A DNA stretch of 64,000 bases from Tillandsia leiboldiana (GCA_029204045.2 CM055081.1:4562812-4626811), one strand, 5' to 3'. Shown: positions 47,478 to 60,592, counted from the stretch's first letter. Program-made: numbers and translations. The notes: a model not told the origin generated them from the letters alone.

Positions 47478-47942
47478 GGTGGTGCATGGACCGGGGCGGG
47501 GGACACGTTGCATCCCCGGAGTGGCCGGTGCACGCGGTGCCGTCCACGGAACCCACGCAGGTGCCATGGACCGGGCGCGTGGACACATGGAAGCCTCGGA
47601 TAGGCGGGCTCACGTAGACGCGGTCCATAGAGGCAAATATGGGTGCCTTGGGATGCGTGCGCGGTAGGGAGGGCTGGCGGCGTGGCAGGGCGCACGTGGG
47701 GGCGGTCTCGAGTGCGGGCCACGTGGCGCCCTGCGATTCGCGGGCGCCACCTACCGCTTTGACCGGGCGCGGGGCACGCATCGTCACCCAGGCGCGCTTG
47801 CACACGCTGTCCCGTGTTCGGGGCACGGAACTTCCGGGCACTCGTCGGATGGGCCTTTGGAACGGGCTTTCGGCGCCCGAAACTTTCCGAGCGCCCGAAT
47901 CTTCGGCCCAAAAACCGAATTGAGCCCATTTTCGAGCTGGGC

Positions 47943-47952
47943 CTATAAATAG
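47943..47952 (+). promoter_or_regulatory. TATA box of the family C 5' LTR
   Basis: CTATAAATAG within GGGCCTATAAATAGGCCCC, itself an almost perfect palindrome. Confidence 0.65.
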
Positions 47953-50139
47953 GCCCCATACAGCCCCATTTCTCTGTTTTCTGGATGTTTTCACAGAGAG
48001 CTTCTTTTAGAGGATTTTTTCTCCACTTTGATATGCACCTTGTGAAGGAGTTATGGGATTTTTGGAGGCCGCGACATCGACGTCTATGGCGATTCGGCGC
48101 ACTTCGACGCTCCTTCTTCGGCAGCCTTTTCCGTCGTGTTTCGGTCCTCGGGCTCCCCTGGGCTACGCCGAAAAAGTTTTCCAGTGATTCTTACGCCTGT
48201 GTTTCCACGACAGGTAGGGCTACATTTCTTGTATTTATAGCTTCCCTTCCTTCCGAGCTTTTCTTGGGTTTTACGGATCATCTTGTGACCCTTTTTCTAC
48301 GGCGGACTTTTGGACGGCGGAGGAGTATTTGGGGGATTTCTCGGCCCACAATTGTCGGAATGGGGAGTGCAAGTACTCAATTTGCATCTACTCGTCGTGA
48401 GAAACGCAGCCGCGATTTTTTTAGATTTTTTGCAGGACGTTTCAAAGGTGATGTTTTAACTTCTTCTGGACTGAGTGCCGTAGATTTGTGATCGTGGGGA
48501 GTTTTGGCTTACCGCGGTGTTCTATTTGTATCTTGACCTATAGGTGTCGGAACGGGACGTGCGAGTACTCGATTTGCATCTACTCATCACGAGGATCGCA
48601 GCGGTGATTTTTTTGGAATTTTCGGAGGTCATCTCGCAGGTGAAAATTGACCAACTTCTGGACTGTTTGCGCGGACAACGGCATTATGATAATTGTGGGA
48701 TTAATTGTGCACAGTTTTGGTTGTTATTGCAGTTTTCGCAGTGGGCCGTGGTTTTCCTTGAGCGAGGGCGAGTTTGGATCCGTGCTTCGCGACCGAGGTG
48801 GGTGGTTGTTGTGGACCTCATAGTTTGACATACTCACTAGGGATATTAGATTAATCCCCGAATTAGAATGTCGTTTAGTACATTGTTGATAACTTGCATG
48901 CTTGTATGGATTTGATGTATGCCATGTTAGCATTTAACCTTTCTATGAGATTGATTATTAAATTTGGGATATCATGCTCTAATAGATGTAAGAACACTGT
49001 TAGATGTCTTTCTTTTATTCTACATGAGGACACTTGCATGATTGTATGGACATCTAGATAGGCCATCTTTTAGCGCTACACTATCATATTGGGATTTGAC
49101 TTAGGAGAAACCATGTTGGCTCTTTTCTCCTCTGTATTGAGATACATGATGTATATTGCTCGGGTTCGAGCAAGGTTGTAGGATAGTGTAGCCGAGATTA
49201 TCGAGTCTGGATTGGTTGTACCAGATCTTGGATTTGTGGGGTATTGCGGCAACCGCGGATATTGGGCGGTTGACCAGATGTGGTTGTTGTACCAGATTGG
49301 GGATTTGTAGGGTATTACGGCAACCGCAGATATTGGGCGGTTGACCGGATGTGGTTGTTGTACCAGATTGGGGATTTGTGGGGTGTTGTGGCGACCGCGG
49401 ATATTGGGCGGTTGACCGGATGTGTACTTTTGCATCAGATTGGGGATTGGGGATCGAGGTTTCTTTAGTGGATGGATTTTCCCACTTTGATCATAGTCGT
49501 GATCCAAACCTGCTATATTGAGATACTATGACATGGTTACTTTACTCGTGTGGGTCGCTCCCCTCGAGTGCCACTCCGGAGCAGGCTTTAGGACCGAGCC
49601 GGGTGCTGGTCAGTTGGTTATTTGGAGATCGAGCCGTGTGCCGATCAGCTACTGGGTTCTTGAGTTCGATAGCACAGCAGGCAGTACCAGTTTTTACTGG
49701 TCCATTGATTGGGTTGTCTAGGCAGATACTTTTACTGATGCATTCATACAGTTACTCTTTCTGGCATTGCATTTAGAGGCATAGTATTGGTAGTTTCTTT
49801 TATCAGCAGTCTTACAGCTTACCACATTCCTTTCCCTTTTGCCTCTGGTAGACCTAGTGGGTACGTCGGAGTTTGAGGCTTTACCCATTAGGGGAGGCTA
49901 CTGGTTTTCTAGTAGTTCTCACCCCCATTGTTGTTTTCTTTTTCTTCCCCTTTGTTTTGCAGAGTCTTCTGCGGGAGCTGCTGGGCCTTCAGCGGCGGAT
50001 CGATGTAAGAGGATAGCTGATTAGATAGATCGTCTGCCCCGACTGTGAGTTTAGCTGGACTTTTGATGTATCCCCATTCTCTCAGACTGTTGTACTTTTA
50101 CTTTTGGGTCTGGTTTTAGCCAGCTAGTTGTATATTTTT

Positions 50140-50290
50140 GGTGAGCTGGGAGAGACATATGTATTATTTTTACAGTTGTACTTTATTCCTTTCCCTAGTT
50201 GTATATTTTTGGTGAGCTGGGAGAGACATGTATTATTTTTGGTGAGCTGGGAGAGACATATATTTTTGGTGAGCTGGGAGAGACATATGT
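50140..50290 (+). repeat. Short tandem repeat GGTGAGCTGGGAGAGACAT
   Basis: Four copies of GGTGAGCTGGGAGAGACAT with variable spacing, inside the 3' part of the LTR. The solo LTR C has one copy at the same place (34120), so this is a local expansion. Confidence 0.8.
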
Positions 50291-50416
50291 ACTATATTAT
50301 ATCTCTTATATCTGAGCAGGTTACCGGCGCTTCGTGTACACGTGAAATTTCGTGTGCACGGCGGATATGTAGACGGGCCTGGGTTCTGGTTTACACCCGA
50401 GGCGTGACGGATTAGG

Positions 50417-50430
50417 TTGGTATCGGAGCT
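50417..50430 (+). other. Primer-binding site of the Ty3-type element
   Basis: TTGGTATCGGAGCT, close to the tRNA-Met complement TGGTATCAGAGC with one change, 7-8 bases after the LTR end. Confidence 0.75.
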
Positions 50431-50700
50431 TAGGGATAGGTCAGTTGGGACTTAGGAAACCCTAGGCTTTTGGCAGACCGTAGGATGATAGGGCGTGAGG
50501 GACGTGATATTTTGCGAAAGTCGGTGATTTAGTCATTAACTCTTCCAGTGAGTGAAGAGGGATCGACATATCCTATTTCTGTTGGACAATTATGTTGGCT
50601 GCAGACAACATAAAGTTACAGAAATAGGGGGATGTCTTTGACTTTCGCTAGATTGGGTCAAGTGTTGTTATGTTGCTGATTTGTGGCTTCTTGTGGCAGG

Positions 50701-51229
50701 ATGCCTCCCCGACGTCGGATCCCTACCCGGGGTATCCCTACACCCCCTGTTGAGCCGGAGCAGTCCAGACCTTCCGAGATTAGCGAGCTGAGGGCCTTGG
50801 AGGACCAGTTGGCTAAGAGCACCCGCCGACAAGAGCAGCAGATTGATCAGTTACTTGCCCAGAGAGAGGCACCGCCCCCGACTGTTTTGGAGGCCCCTGC
50901 ACCACCTGTTGTACCTCTTGTGCCGACGGCACCATCGTCGAGTAACGGAGCTCAGGGAGCGGCCTAGCTTTTGACCCCGACTGAGGAGCAGGATATTGCT
51001 GACAAGCTCACCAAGTTTTGTCAGCACGGACCGCCTAGATTCTCGGGGCGGAACACGCAGCCGTGGGAGGTTGGGACGTGGTTAGCTGCGATGAAGAAGC
51101 TATTCAGAGATTTCTTCATCGATTCGAGGTATAGAGTTCACATGGCGGTACACTGCTTAGAGGGAGATACAGATGCTTGGTGGCGTCGGGTGGAGCCAGT
51201 GGAGTTTCAGATAACCCGGCAGCTACCCT
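50701..51229 (+). pseudogene. Ty3-type gag, truncated, with an in-frame stop
   Basis: ATG at 50701 opens MPPRRRIPTRGIP, a Pro- and Gln-rich N-terminus with a short coiled coil (about residues 25-55). A TAG at 50965-50967 breaks the frame, which then continues unchanged to 51229 with matrix/capsid-like text including PPRFSGRNTQPWEV and DAWWRRVEP. From family knowledge this is the start of a Ty3 gag domain. An LTR inserted at 51230 removes the rest of gag and all of pol. The element cannot move on its own. Confidence 0.8.
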
Positions 51230-53110
51230 TGTGGAGACCCGTATACCCGCAAAAGGATTACTGTTGGATCAGCAGCTTCCGGAGGCCCTCGTTGGGTGTT
51301 GGAGGTGTTTGGGCGCGTGTCGAACTCAAGAAAGGGGCTCAGTGCGTTGAATGGATCACGAGTGTATTCGGATGCCCCCGTCGAATTTTAGAAGTGGTTT
51401 CGCGTGAAACGGACATCGGATTTGGATTCAGCGCGGAAAAACGATGGAAATCGACTACTTTGTTATATTTTTCTGAGTCCGGACGCTCGAGAACGGACAC
51501 CCGGAAGTTTTCAGTGTATTCGGGTGTACGGGAGAAGCGGTGGACCGGAGTGTGCCACGTGGCAGTCTCGGAGTGGCCGGCGCATTGGGCGCGGTCCACG
51601 GAGCCGCGAGCGAGCGCCTCGGGAAGCAGCGCGGGCCAGCGCAGGCACACGTGGGCGCGGCGGCCGAGCGTTGACGTGCGTGGGGAGGCGCGCATGGGCG
51701 CGCCACGCGTCTTCACGTGGTTGGCGGGCGCCAACCACCCGCGCGGTGGGTGCGGGCCACGCGGCGCAACGCGAGAGGCCAGTTCCGCTGTTCGCTGTTC
51801 GGGCTGACGTGGCGCGACGGGAGGGTTTCGGACGCTGATGGATTGGGGGACATTTTGGAACACTGTTTGCGCCCGGAATAATTCGGGCGCCCGGAAGTTG
51901 TCCCCCAAAGTGTATTTTTCACCCGGATTTCAGCCTATAAATAGGCTTTGGGGTGCCCATTTCGGGATTTTTGGAGGTTTGATGGGAGCACCGTTTAGCA
52001 GAGATCTTCACCACCTTGTCCTCTACTCTTCCATGGATCTTGGGTATTTTTGGAGGCCGCGGCATCGGCGCTTTCTGCGACGCGGCGCACTTCGACGCTC
52101 CTTCGTTTGTGGCTTCTACCGTCGCATTTCAGTCCGCGAGGTCCCCTGGTTCACCCCGATAGAGTTTTGAGCCGATTTCTGCGGCAGAGCTTTAACGAGA
52201 GGTATGCCTTCGATTTCCATGTTGATCACTTCTCTCCGTTTCGAGTTTTTGGTGGTGTTCTCGAGGTGTTTTTGTGACCCTTTGTACTGCTGCGAGGTAT
52301 GGGACAGCGGTGGAGTAATGTTGGGATTTATCGGCCTACGGGCATCGGAACGGGACGTTTAAGGACTCTATCGACATCTACACTTTGAGAGGAACGTGCC
52401 CGTATTTTTATTGGAATTTTTGGAGGACTGTTCGAAGGTGATAATTAAGCTTTTTCGTGGCTGGTTTTCAGCAGATTTGCGTATTCTGGACGTTTTGGCC
52501 TACGGCGATGTTCTAATTGTTTCTTGGCCTACAGTTGTCGGAACGAGATGTATAAATACTCGATTTGGATCTACTCGTCACGAGGATCGTAACCGTGATT
52601 TTTTTGGATTTTTCGGAGGACTGCACGCAGGTGAAAATTCCCCTTCTTTGTGCTGTTTTGACAAAACAGCAAGTGTTGTTTGGAGTTGTTCTTGGGGTGT
52701 GTTTGTGGTGTTGTTTGATTATTGGCGGTGATGTTGGTTGGGGCAGAGGCTTGCGTGACCAAGTACCGAGGGTGCGGTTTCGGCGGATTTTGATAGTGAG
52801 TGACTGCGCACTTCACCGACTTCAACTTTGCCCGCGGAAAGCGATTCAGGTGGGTTGCTTCGTCTCCAGAACCGGTGGACGGTTCTCTAATTCTATTTGA
52901 TAGAATGCATGCATGTTAGTGTACCTATGTATGTGATTGAAAGGTAAGCTTAGTAACGGTATTTGTTTGAGAATTGCATGAGTATTATCCATCTATGTTT
53001 ATGAGAATTGTGATAGTGGATGTTCATGATGAGGATTGATAGAAGCTTACCTAAGGGAATATTACCCACTGTGATTGATAGCATGCATGATTAAATGTAC
53101 AACACACATA
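51230..53110 (+). mobile_element. Long LTR D, 3'-truncated
   Basis: Starts TGTGGAGACCCGTATACCC inside gag and matches the other long LTRs through AGGATTACTGTTGGATCAGC, the GC-rich U3, the TATA box at 51935 and GGACGGTTCTCTAATTCTAT. Similarity ends at about 53110 within the region where other copies continue for another 1.2-1.5 kb. Either a deletion or the edge of the repeat cluster lies here. Confidence 0.72.
51935..51944 (+). promoter_or_regulatory. TATA box of LTR D
   Basis: CTATAAATAG following GATTTCAGC, in the same relative place as in LTRs A to C. Confidence 0.62.
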
Positions 53111-53793
53111 TTAGAAACCGCCCAAGATAGCCAGTGATGTACAATTGCACAAAATACCCCAACATTTCATATAATTGCTTTATTGTTATAGAATTTGTAG
53201 TTTTGTCTCGTTACCAACGATTCTGCGACTCGAAAACCAACCAACAACACCAGTAGATGGGCAATGACGTATCAGACACTGTGTTCATGATCTGGAGTGC
53301 TAATGACTACCAACAAAAGAGTTAGAGCAACTTTTCCTTCGAGCCTAAAAGTCATCGGGAGTGCGCTATCCAAACAACTCCGCACTGTAGCGACTCGGGG
53401 CATCACTAAGGTGAGCACGGGTACCAGGGAGGCGAGAGGGTATCGTGCTCCCTAACCGGAGGATCGTCGGTGGCCTAGATGGTTAGAACAGGAGGCTAAA
53501 GTCTGGGGCCACATGCAGCCAGTAGAAGAGGAGCAATAACAACTCTAAGAGCTCTAGCGAAGCCAGCGGCGACCGGAGCCAACCGAAGAGGGAGTGATTA
53601 GCTAGAGGGAAAGTTAAGGAGGAGGAGGCCGGAGTTTGGGCTCAGCTCCGGTAGAGATCCAACTAGGTTCGGTCGTAGGAGCTCCAGTTTGAGCTTTTGC
53701 TGGATCTTAGCTTGAGTAAGGTAGGGCAACAAGGCGACACCAGGGGACAGTTGTCGAAGGTGGGGAAGACCGACGATGAATGTTGTGGCCACC

Positions 53794-53837
<44 letters not shown>

Positions 53838-53995
53838 GACCAAGGGCTTGTCACCAGCCAGGAAGGGTCGCTGACGACGGGAAAGGGTGGGGCGGCGACG
53901 GGATGAAGGAAGAAGGCGGAGAGAGAGACATGGAAAAGAGAAGATTTAGGTTTCATTTTTTTTTTCTCATTGTTGTCACAATTGCAAATTAGTCC
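53111..53995. other. Intergenic sequence with (GA)n, no supported gene
   Basis: Moderately GC-rich stretch at 53330-53900 with a (GA)n tract at 53800-53834. Frames on both strands are open for 70-110 codons but low in complexity and unlike any protein I know. It may be a decayed repeat or a 5' UTR-like fragment. Confidence 0.4.
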
Positions 53996-56900
53996 CATCA
54001 CTACCTCTTTTTACTCATTATGAGCCTCTCTCGGTCCTCTACGCACAGGAGTTTTCTGTTGCGAAAAGATTTTACTTTTTCCACTTATGAAATGAGAACT
54101 TTTTCGTAAACTGCTCCATTATTTAATTTTATAAAAATTAAGTTTTAGCTCCTCAGGTTTATGATTTCTTATTGAGAATTCACCCACATGGGTAATATAC
54201 GTAGTATCACCTTTCTTCAAATTTTTATGCAATTCGGTATATAAAATATCGTATTTTTTTTGTTTAAAAACTCTTTTTATTGGTTTCACTCTCGATCTTG
54301 CTAAACTCTAAAATATCACTTTTTCTTACGAAATTGCACAAAAGCCCCTCTCATGACTTACAATACTATCAAACATTAGAAGTAGCTATTTTGTTCGGTT
54401 AAAAACTATCCAATCTAGAAAAAAATGTCCAAACTTTTTCAAAATTTATATTTAAAACCGCGGTTTCTATAGAGGCGCTACCAAGTGGCAAAATTATTAG
54501 GGATTCATATAAGTAAATAGATATTTATAATTTAAAAAATTAATCCCCTATTTTTCCGACTAAAATCACTTTGTTAATTTAATACTTTAGTTAGTTATTA
54601 ATCACTAATTCATCTAATTTTATTTACTAAAAATTAATTAAAATCATGAAATTTGACGAAATCACAGCAAATTTTAAAATTTCCTAATATTTTTTTTACT
54701 AAAATCACTTTTTTCCAAAATAAAATAAAATTAGATGTTGACCGGGCTAAGCCTGTTTCCATACATTTGTACCTCCTAATTATTTAAATCCTTTAATTTA
54801 TAATATATACATATTTCAGATTATATTATAATTTTAAAATTTTTAAAATGAAATATTGAGAATAAGGCAGGGTGTATCATAAATTGCTAATTATAATTAA
54901 TTTCCTTTGAGGTGATTACAGAAAAGAATTGAAGCTTTCTGGGAGCAATTAAAGCTTTCTTAGCCTTAATGCCTTACAAATCCATGCACATCACTCTCCA
55001 AGTCAAGTAAAAAAAGCCAAAATGGGTTTCAACCAAAGAAGCAGCGAATCATCCAAAATATTTATTCCAAGCCAAGATTCAACCATTAAATGCATGCATG
55101 AAACTAAAATGCATCTTACAAGATTTACTTCATTAATGGTGATATCCTTTTGTAGCCATCTCATAAAAAATACTCGGCGACGAAGGGGATAGATTTGTGA
55201 ATCTACATACAGCATCATTCATAAGGAATATACCATAAATGGTTAATTTTGGCGATCTATAAATTCTACTCTCATTTCTCCAACCATATGTTCTTAGAAG
55301 CCATATTCTATTCGATTGTCCAAGTTCCTTTTTGTTGCAGTTTCGATCTACGTCCTCATTGTTCCTCGTTATATTGTGCTATAAGAAAATTAGGCACTGA
55401 GGTAAAGATATATCTCTCTTCCTACAATTTTGGTAAAATGTACAAAGAAATTATTTGAATCATGACCATTTTGAGTCAACTACCTAACCTTTTAAAATTT
55501 CTAATTTGTTTGATTTAGGTCTTGCAACGGCACCGTGACTTTAATTTTTGAATGTATCATTTATCTTGGTAGGTTTAATTTGTATACATCACACAATTTT
55601 TGCAACTATAAATCTGTTTAAAATAAACAATTAATTTAAATTTTAAAGTCAAAGTACGGTTAACTTATTCAAATCAAACAAATTAAAATGTTAAACAGTA
55701 AAATCAAATTTTAAAACTTTTGATAGTTAATTCAAAATGATTCATAATTTAGATAAATTTTGTACATGTTTATCTACTATTTTTAGTTTTAACTAATTTT
55801 GTGATCATTTTTAGTAGATTAGTTTCCGAAACACCTGCCAACCTATATGGTCAAATTGTTTTAGCTCTTCAACAGATAAATTTCTATTTATGACTCATAC
55901 GACCAAATATAATTTTCCGTACACTTTCACGAAGACAGTAGAGCACATCGGTGCACGCATGCTTTTTGTGATTCCCATTTTGGCTGTGTTATGAATCCAC
56001 TAGTTATTCTAATATTAGATTTGTTATGATGTTAGTTTGTTATAATAAAAACGAAAAAAAATTTAGTTCATTGAGCATAAATACAAAAATATTTACATAA
56101 TTTGATCATTAAATTACATCAATGAACAGAGACAGAGTAAAAATTTTATTCTTATGGAAGGCTGAGTATAAAAGATACATCAAATTCTCTTTATGTACAA
56201 CACCAATATTTCACAATTATGTTTGTACGTCTCGATCTCTAACCAACGGTCTAACTGTCATGATTTGATTTGCAGCAACGTCAAACTTATCACGCAAACT
56301 CCATCTTAATTTGATTTTTCATCTTTTTCTAAAAAATTCCTTACGTGTTGCTGCACATACCAAATAAACTTATACAAAGCTTGAATATGTTCAAACTCAG
56401 ACGAACAAAATTTCAAACCATTATCTATTCCTAGTCACTTGAATTATTTTAGTTTGATTTTTCATTATAGCCTTGCCCTACTTGAATTAATTACTTAAAT
56501 ACGCCATCCTTATGCTTCAACATAAATATCTAAATTTTTCTGTAATAATCGTCAGTACGTAGAGAGAATCAAATACGATCCACCTTTAGACCGAATACGA
56601 TCCCCCAAAAATCAAAATAGATATAATCCATAATATCTTTTGCCTTGTAAACTGTAATACTGAATTTTATTCTTTTCTACTTACCAAATACATTATGCTC
56701 ATAAAACTTTAACTTTTCTCTACAACGATCATATAAAAGACATCTCTTATTTAATTTAATCATATTGTGCTCACTCACGTGTTCCAAATGCATGTGTCAT
56801 AATTTTATAATTTCGTAATTAGGAATAAGGGATGAGAAAATACCTGAAGAACCAGTAACACTAGATTCTTAATTGCAATATATATAAGTTTTCAATCATC

Positions 56901-57800
56901 GCCGCTTTCATTAAGACAAGAGCATCTACTACCGTCACAACTCTACCTTCATCTGTGTATTTTTACCAGTTAGCATCAAGGAGATTTAAAGAGATAAATT
57001 TTGTTTTCAAATTTGAAATATGCCAGTCCTCACATTTTGATACTTAAAGTCCAGCACAGGCCTTGTTTAGGTTCGGGCCAGTTCCATCCTTATCATTTAC
57101 TCCACCCATGAGCATTCTACATAGACTTAACCTAAAGCTAGTGAATAATAAAATAGGTACGCAGTTTTCTTTTCTTTTCCCCACAAGCAATTGTATACAT
57201 ATGCTGTGTTTTTCTTGGACGTGACTAATTAAATCCCTAAAAGAGGCTCTTGGCTATAAACATGTGGGAAAAAATAATATCGTTGGAAATTTTTTTCTAT
57301 GCTTTTTTCTGTTTAGTTTGTAAGTGAGAACTATTAAGTACTGAAACTGCAGCACTTATAGATTGTTAATCTATTATTATAAACTCCCTCTACTCTCCTA
57401 GTACTTTTCCCTCTCACTTTCAAATTAAATGACATTTCTTTTGTTCTTCAACCAACTAATCACTAAAAAAAATTTAATATAAAACCGTCTTTAATTAGAT
57501 GATATTTAGAAAAAAGCATTATTTAGTGACTTTATAATATAGTAACTATTGACGGTTCAAAAAATATTAGCAAATAAATCCTTTATTATATTAAACTAAT
57601 TTATTAAATAATAAATTTTTTTATTATTTTTAATTTTTTTCACGATTTAAAATGTTAGGATTTCAAAATAACAGAACATTTTAAAGGTCAAACAATATTT
57701 TATTGATGTATATACGACGATTCTTCGTTTGTCGATATTTTAACTAACACTTTTAAATATAATGCTAAATTATATTGAGAAGTTTTTAAGTATTATTAAA
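53996..57800. other. AT-rich intergenic region upstream of IPT
   Basis: Nearly 4 kb with no open frame, transposon ends or RNA genes that I can support. It presumably contains the regulatory region of the isopentenyltransferase gene. Confidence 0.5.
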
Positions 57801-57810
57801 TATAAAAAAT
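57801..57810 (+). promoter_or_regulatory. Possible TATA box of the IPT gene
   Basis: TATAAAAAAT, 84 bp before the ATG. The surroundings are very AT-rich, so the assignment is weak. Confidence 0.4.
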
Positions 57811-57884
57811 AATATTTTTAAATATTAAATTTCTTATAGTGCCTCTCTCGTAGGCTCCTCTGCAACGTAATTGCACCGCTCCCA

Positions 57885-59078
57885 ATGGACGCTGTGAATT
57901 CCCTCCTTCTGCCGCATCGCAAGGACAAGGTCGTCTTCGTCCTCGGCGCTACCGGCACCGGCAAGTCGAAGCTGGCTATCACCCTCGCGATCCACTTCAA
58001 CGGGGAAGTTGTGAACTCCGACAAGATGCAGGTGTACAGCGGCCTCGATGTCATAACCAACAAAGTCACCGAGGCGGAGTCCGCCGACATCACCCACCAC
58101 CTCCTCGGCAGCGTCCATCCTGACGCGGACTTCACCGTGTCCGACTTCCGTCGAGAGGCCATGCTTGCCATAGCGTCAATCGTCGCCCGTGGCCGGCTCC
58201 CCATCGTGGCTGGCGGCTCTAATTCCTACATCGAGGCACTAGTTGACGGGGAGGCCGGTGAGTTCCGCCGCTGCTACGACTGCTGCTTCTTGTGGGTCGA
58301 CGTCGACCAGCCCGTCCTGCACATGTTTGTGGCGGTGCGCGTTGATAAGATGGTGAAGCAAGGCCTGATCGACGAGGCGCGGAGCGTGTTCGACCCAAAC
58401 AACGGGGACTACACCAGAGGGGTGAGGCAATCCATCGGCGTGCCAGAGTTGGACCGATACTTTCGCGTGGAATCGGAGGCGGCAGTGGATGAGGAAACGC
58501 TGGAGAGGCTGCGCGCGGCAGCAATCGACGAGATAAAAGTTAACACGTGCAAGCTGACGGTCTGCCAGCTGCTGAAGATCCACCGGTTTTGCAGGCTGGA
58601 CGGGTGGGACGTGAGCCGCGTGGACGCCACTGAGTTCTTCCTTAAGAGGGGGAACGTGTTGGAGGAGGAAGAGGTGTGGGAGAAGGTCGTCGGGATTCCG
58701 AGCAAAAATATAGTTAGGGGCTTCTTGGAACGGGACGATCATCATGACAATAATGACACTAATGATAATAATAATAATAATAATAACAACGACTGCACAG
58801 TACTAGTAGTAGTAGGTAAGAAAGAGCTAGAGAAGAATGGGAAAATGAGGGTAATAACTAATGGCGGTGAGAACAGTAAGGATGATGATCATGAGAACGG
58901 TCACTACGTTGGTGATAATAATAAAACAGTTGGGGTGATGGTAGAGAGAGCAGTGTTAGCTGCCGCCGCCGCCACTTGTACAGCTGATGATGAGGTTTCT
59001 GAGGATTCCAAAACCACCGCCCCCGCCGTCGCTGCCATGACAGCCACCTCGGCGACTGCGGTGGGACCCACCGGTTGA
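57885..59078 (+). CDS. IPT: Adenylate isopentenyltransferase (cytokinin synthesis)
   Basis: Single exon, 397 residues, start in the context CCAATGG. It transfers dimethylallyl from DMAPP to the N6 of ATP/ADP, the first committed step of cytokinin synthesis. The P-loop GATGTGKS is at 21-28; the catalytic Asp is D46 in NSDKMQVY; also GGSNSYIEAL (110-119), RVDKMV, GLIDEAR and RGVRQSIGVPELDRYF. No zinc finger of the tRNA-modifying type, so it belongs to the ATP/ADP class. The N-terminus before the P-loop strand is only about 14 residues, with no clear plastid transit peptide. After about residue 285 the protein leaves the family core and runs into an Asn/Asp-rich tract (NNNNNNNN), a Lys/Asp/Gly stretch and an Ala/Thr-rich tail. 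Coding GC is high at the 5' end, as in monocots. Confidence 0.93.
   Translation: MDAVNSLLLPHRKDKVVFVLGATGTGKSKLAITLAIHFNGEVVNSDKMQVYSGLDVITNKVTEAESADITHHLLGSVHPDADFTVSDFRREAMLAIASIVARGRLPIVAGGSNSYIEALVDGEAGEFRRCYDCCFLWVDVDQPVLHMFVAVRVDKMVKQGLIDEARSVFDPNNGDYTRGVRQSIGVPELDRYFRVESEAAVDEETLERLRAAAIDEIKVNTCKLTVCQLLKIHRFCRLDGWDVSRVDATEFFLKRGNVLEEEEVWEKVVGIPSKNIVRGFLERDDHHDNNDTNDNNNNNNNNDCTVLVVVGKKELEKNGKMRVITNGGENSKDDDHENGHYVGDNNKTVGVMVERAVLAAAAATCTADDEVSEDSKTTAPAVAAMTATSATAVGPTG
58741..58800 (+). repeat. (AAT)n-type trinucleotide run in IPT coding sequence
   Basis: ACAATAATGACACTAATGAT followed by (AATAAT)n encodes an Asn/Asp run in the C-terminal extension, in frame. Its length is likely to vary between alleles. 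Confidence 0.85.
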
Positions 59079-59396
59079 GGTTCGCAGGAATAAGCTAGCT
59101 GGACCCACATGGATGGACATCATTTGTTTGTGTTGTGGGCCTCACCCGAGTATCATGAGTTTTCTGATAAACGAGAGTAAGAGAGTGTGTCTAGCTAGTG
59201 TGGTCGCACCCTAACTCATAAGTGGCTAAGTGATAGCTTTCTGTTATTAGCATAATAAATTAGTGCTTCCTTTTTGGGCCTTCTTTTTCTCTTTATCTTT
59301 GTGTCATGGGGAATCCACTGTTAAATTGTTCGGGACTCTGATGAGAGGATTAGAGCTAGCCCTAAAAGACTTGAGGGGTTCACTCTTATAAGATAT
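59079..59396 (+). promoter_or_regulatory. Probable 3' UTR and downstream region of IPT
   Basis: Contains ATAATAAATTAG at about 59251, a plausible near-upstream polyadenylation element, and TTGTGTTGTGGGCC-type sequence. No other gene. Confidence 0.45.
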
Positions 59397-59405
59397 TAAA
59401 ATAAA

Positions 59406-59949
<544 letters not shown>

Positions 59950-59958
59950 TAAAATAAA

Positions 59959-60592
59959 TGGAGCAATTGAAAATATATATTCCTATGAAGATATAGAGTA
60001 CCCTTACATATCTGTCTTTTCCAACTATCATATTACTGCTAATTAACTTTAAATATTTACATACATATATTCCTTAACTAGTCAAAAGACACCATATTTT
60101 ATTTACCAAAACTACTTTGCTCTTATTTGCTACATTACTTACAATAAATTAGTAATTAAAGGCATTATGAACTAAAGCAAATTAAAAAGCCGCAATTTAT
60201 TAATAAAGTAAAAACAATAGAATTTGATTTAACAATCCCAATTGCTCGATAATTTCTAATCACAATACGGGCAAAATAGTCATAATAATAATATATGGTA
60301 TGTTTTGACTAGTCTATGAATATATTAACGAGATTTTAAAATTTTCAAGAGATATATATAAAATAATTTTTAAGTTTAAAGGACTAAATAAACATTAATG
60401 TCCCCACCTATGGATGGTTATCTATGTAATTATTTCAAAATAAAAATATAAAATAACGGTGGAAGCAGGAATCCTCTTTGTGTTTTCACCTTTTCTTTTG
60501 CTTTTTATATGGATTGGATCACATTATATATTGTAGATTGTCATCCTCCAACCAAGTAGGAATATATGGAGATTAATTTGAGGGATTGATGA
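59959..60592. other. AT-rich intergenic DNA
   Basis: No coding or repeat feature that I can support between the Mutator remnant and the LTR. Confidence 0.5.

Larger units (their letters stand above)
47478..50409 (+). mobile_element. 5' LTR of a Ty3-type element, family C, left part missing
   Basis: Collinear with the solo LTR at 30829-34350 from its GC-rich U3 onward: TATA at 47943, a repeated CGGATATTGGGCGGTTGACC block (49250-49430), GCCTCTGGTAGACCTAGTGG, and the 3' end CGTGTGCACGGCGGATATGT...GGCGTGACG. About the first 300 bp are absent. A primer-binding site follows, so this is a 5' LTR with its internal region. Confidence 0.78.

Noticed and set aside
47389..47994. 201-codon minus-strand frame
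   Set aside because: Spans an LTR end, a reversed LTR stub and the U3 of another LTR; composition artefact.
51271..51908. Continuation of the gag frame to 51807 and the opposite 189-codon frame
   Set aside because: From 51230 onward the sequence is LTR D. The apparent extension is a chance fusion across the insertion junction.
53597..54001. A gene on the minus strand near the (GA)n tract
   Set aside because: The frame depends on the CT/GA repeat, shows no domain, and has no supporting splice or promoter signal.
58219..58745. Antisense frames within IPT
   Set aside because: Shadow frames of a GC-rich coding sequence. The sense frame has the P-loop and all family motifs.
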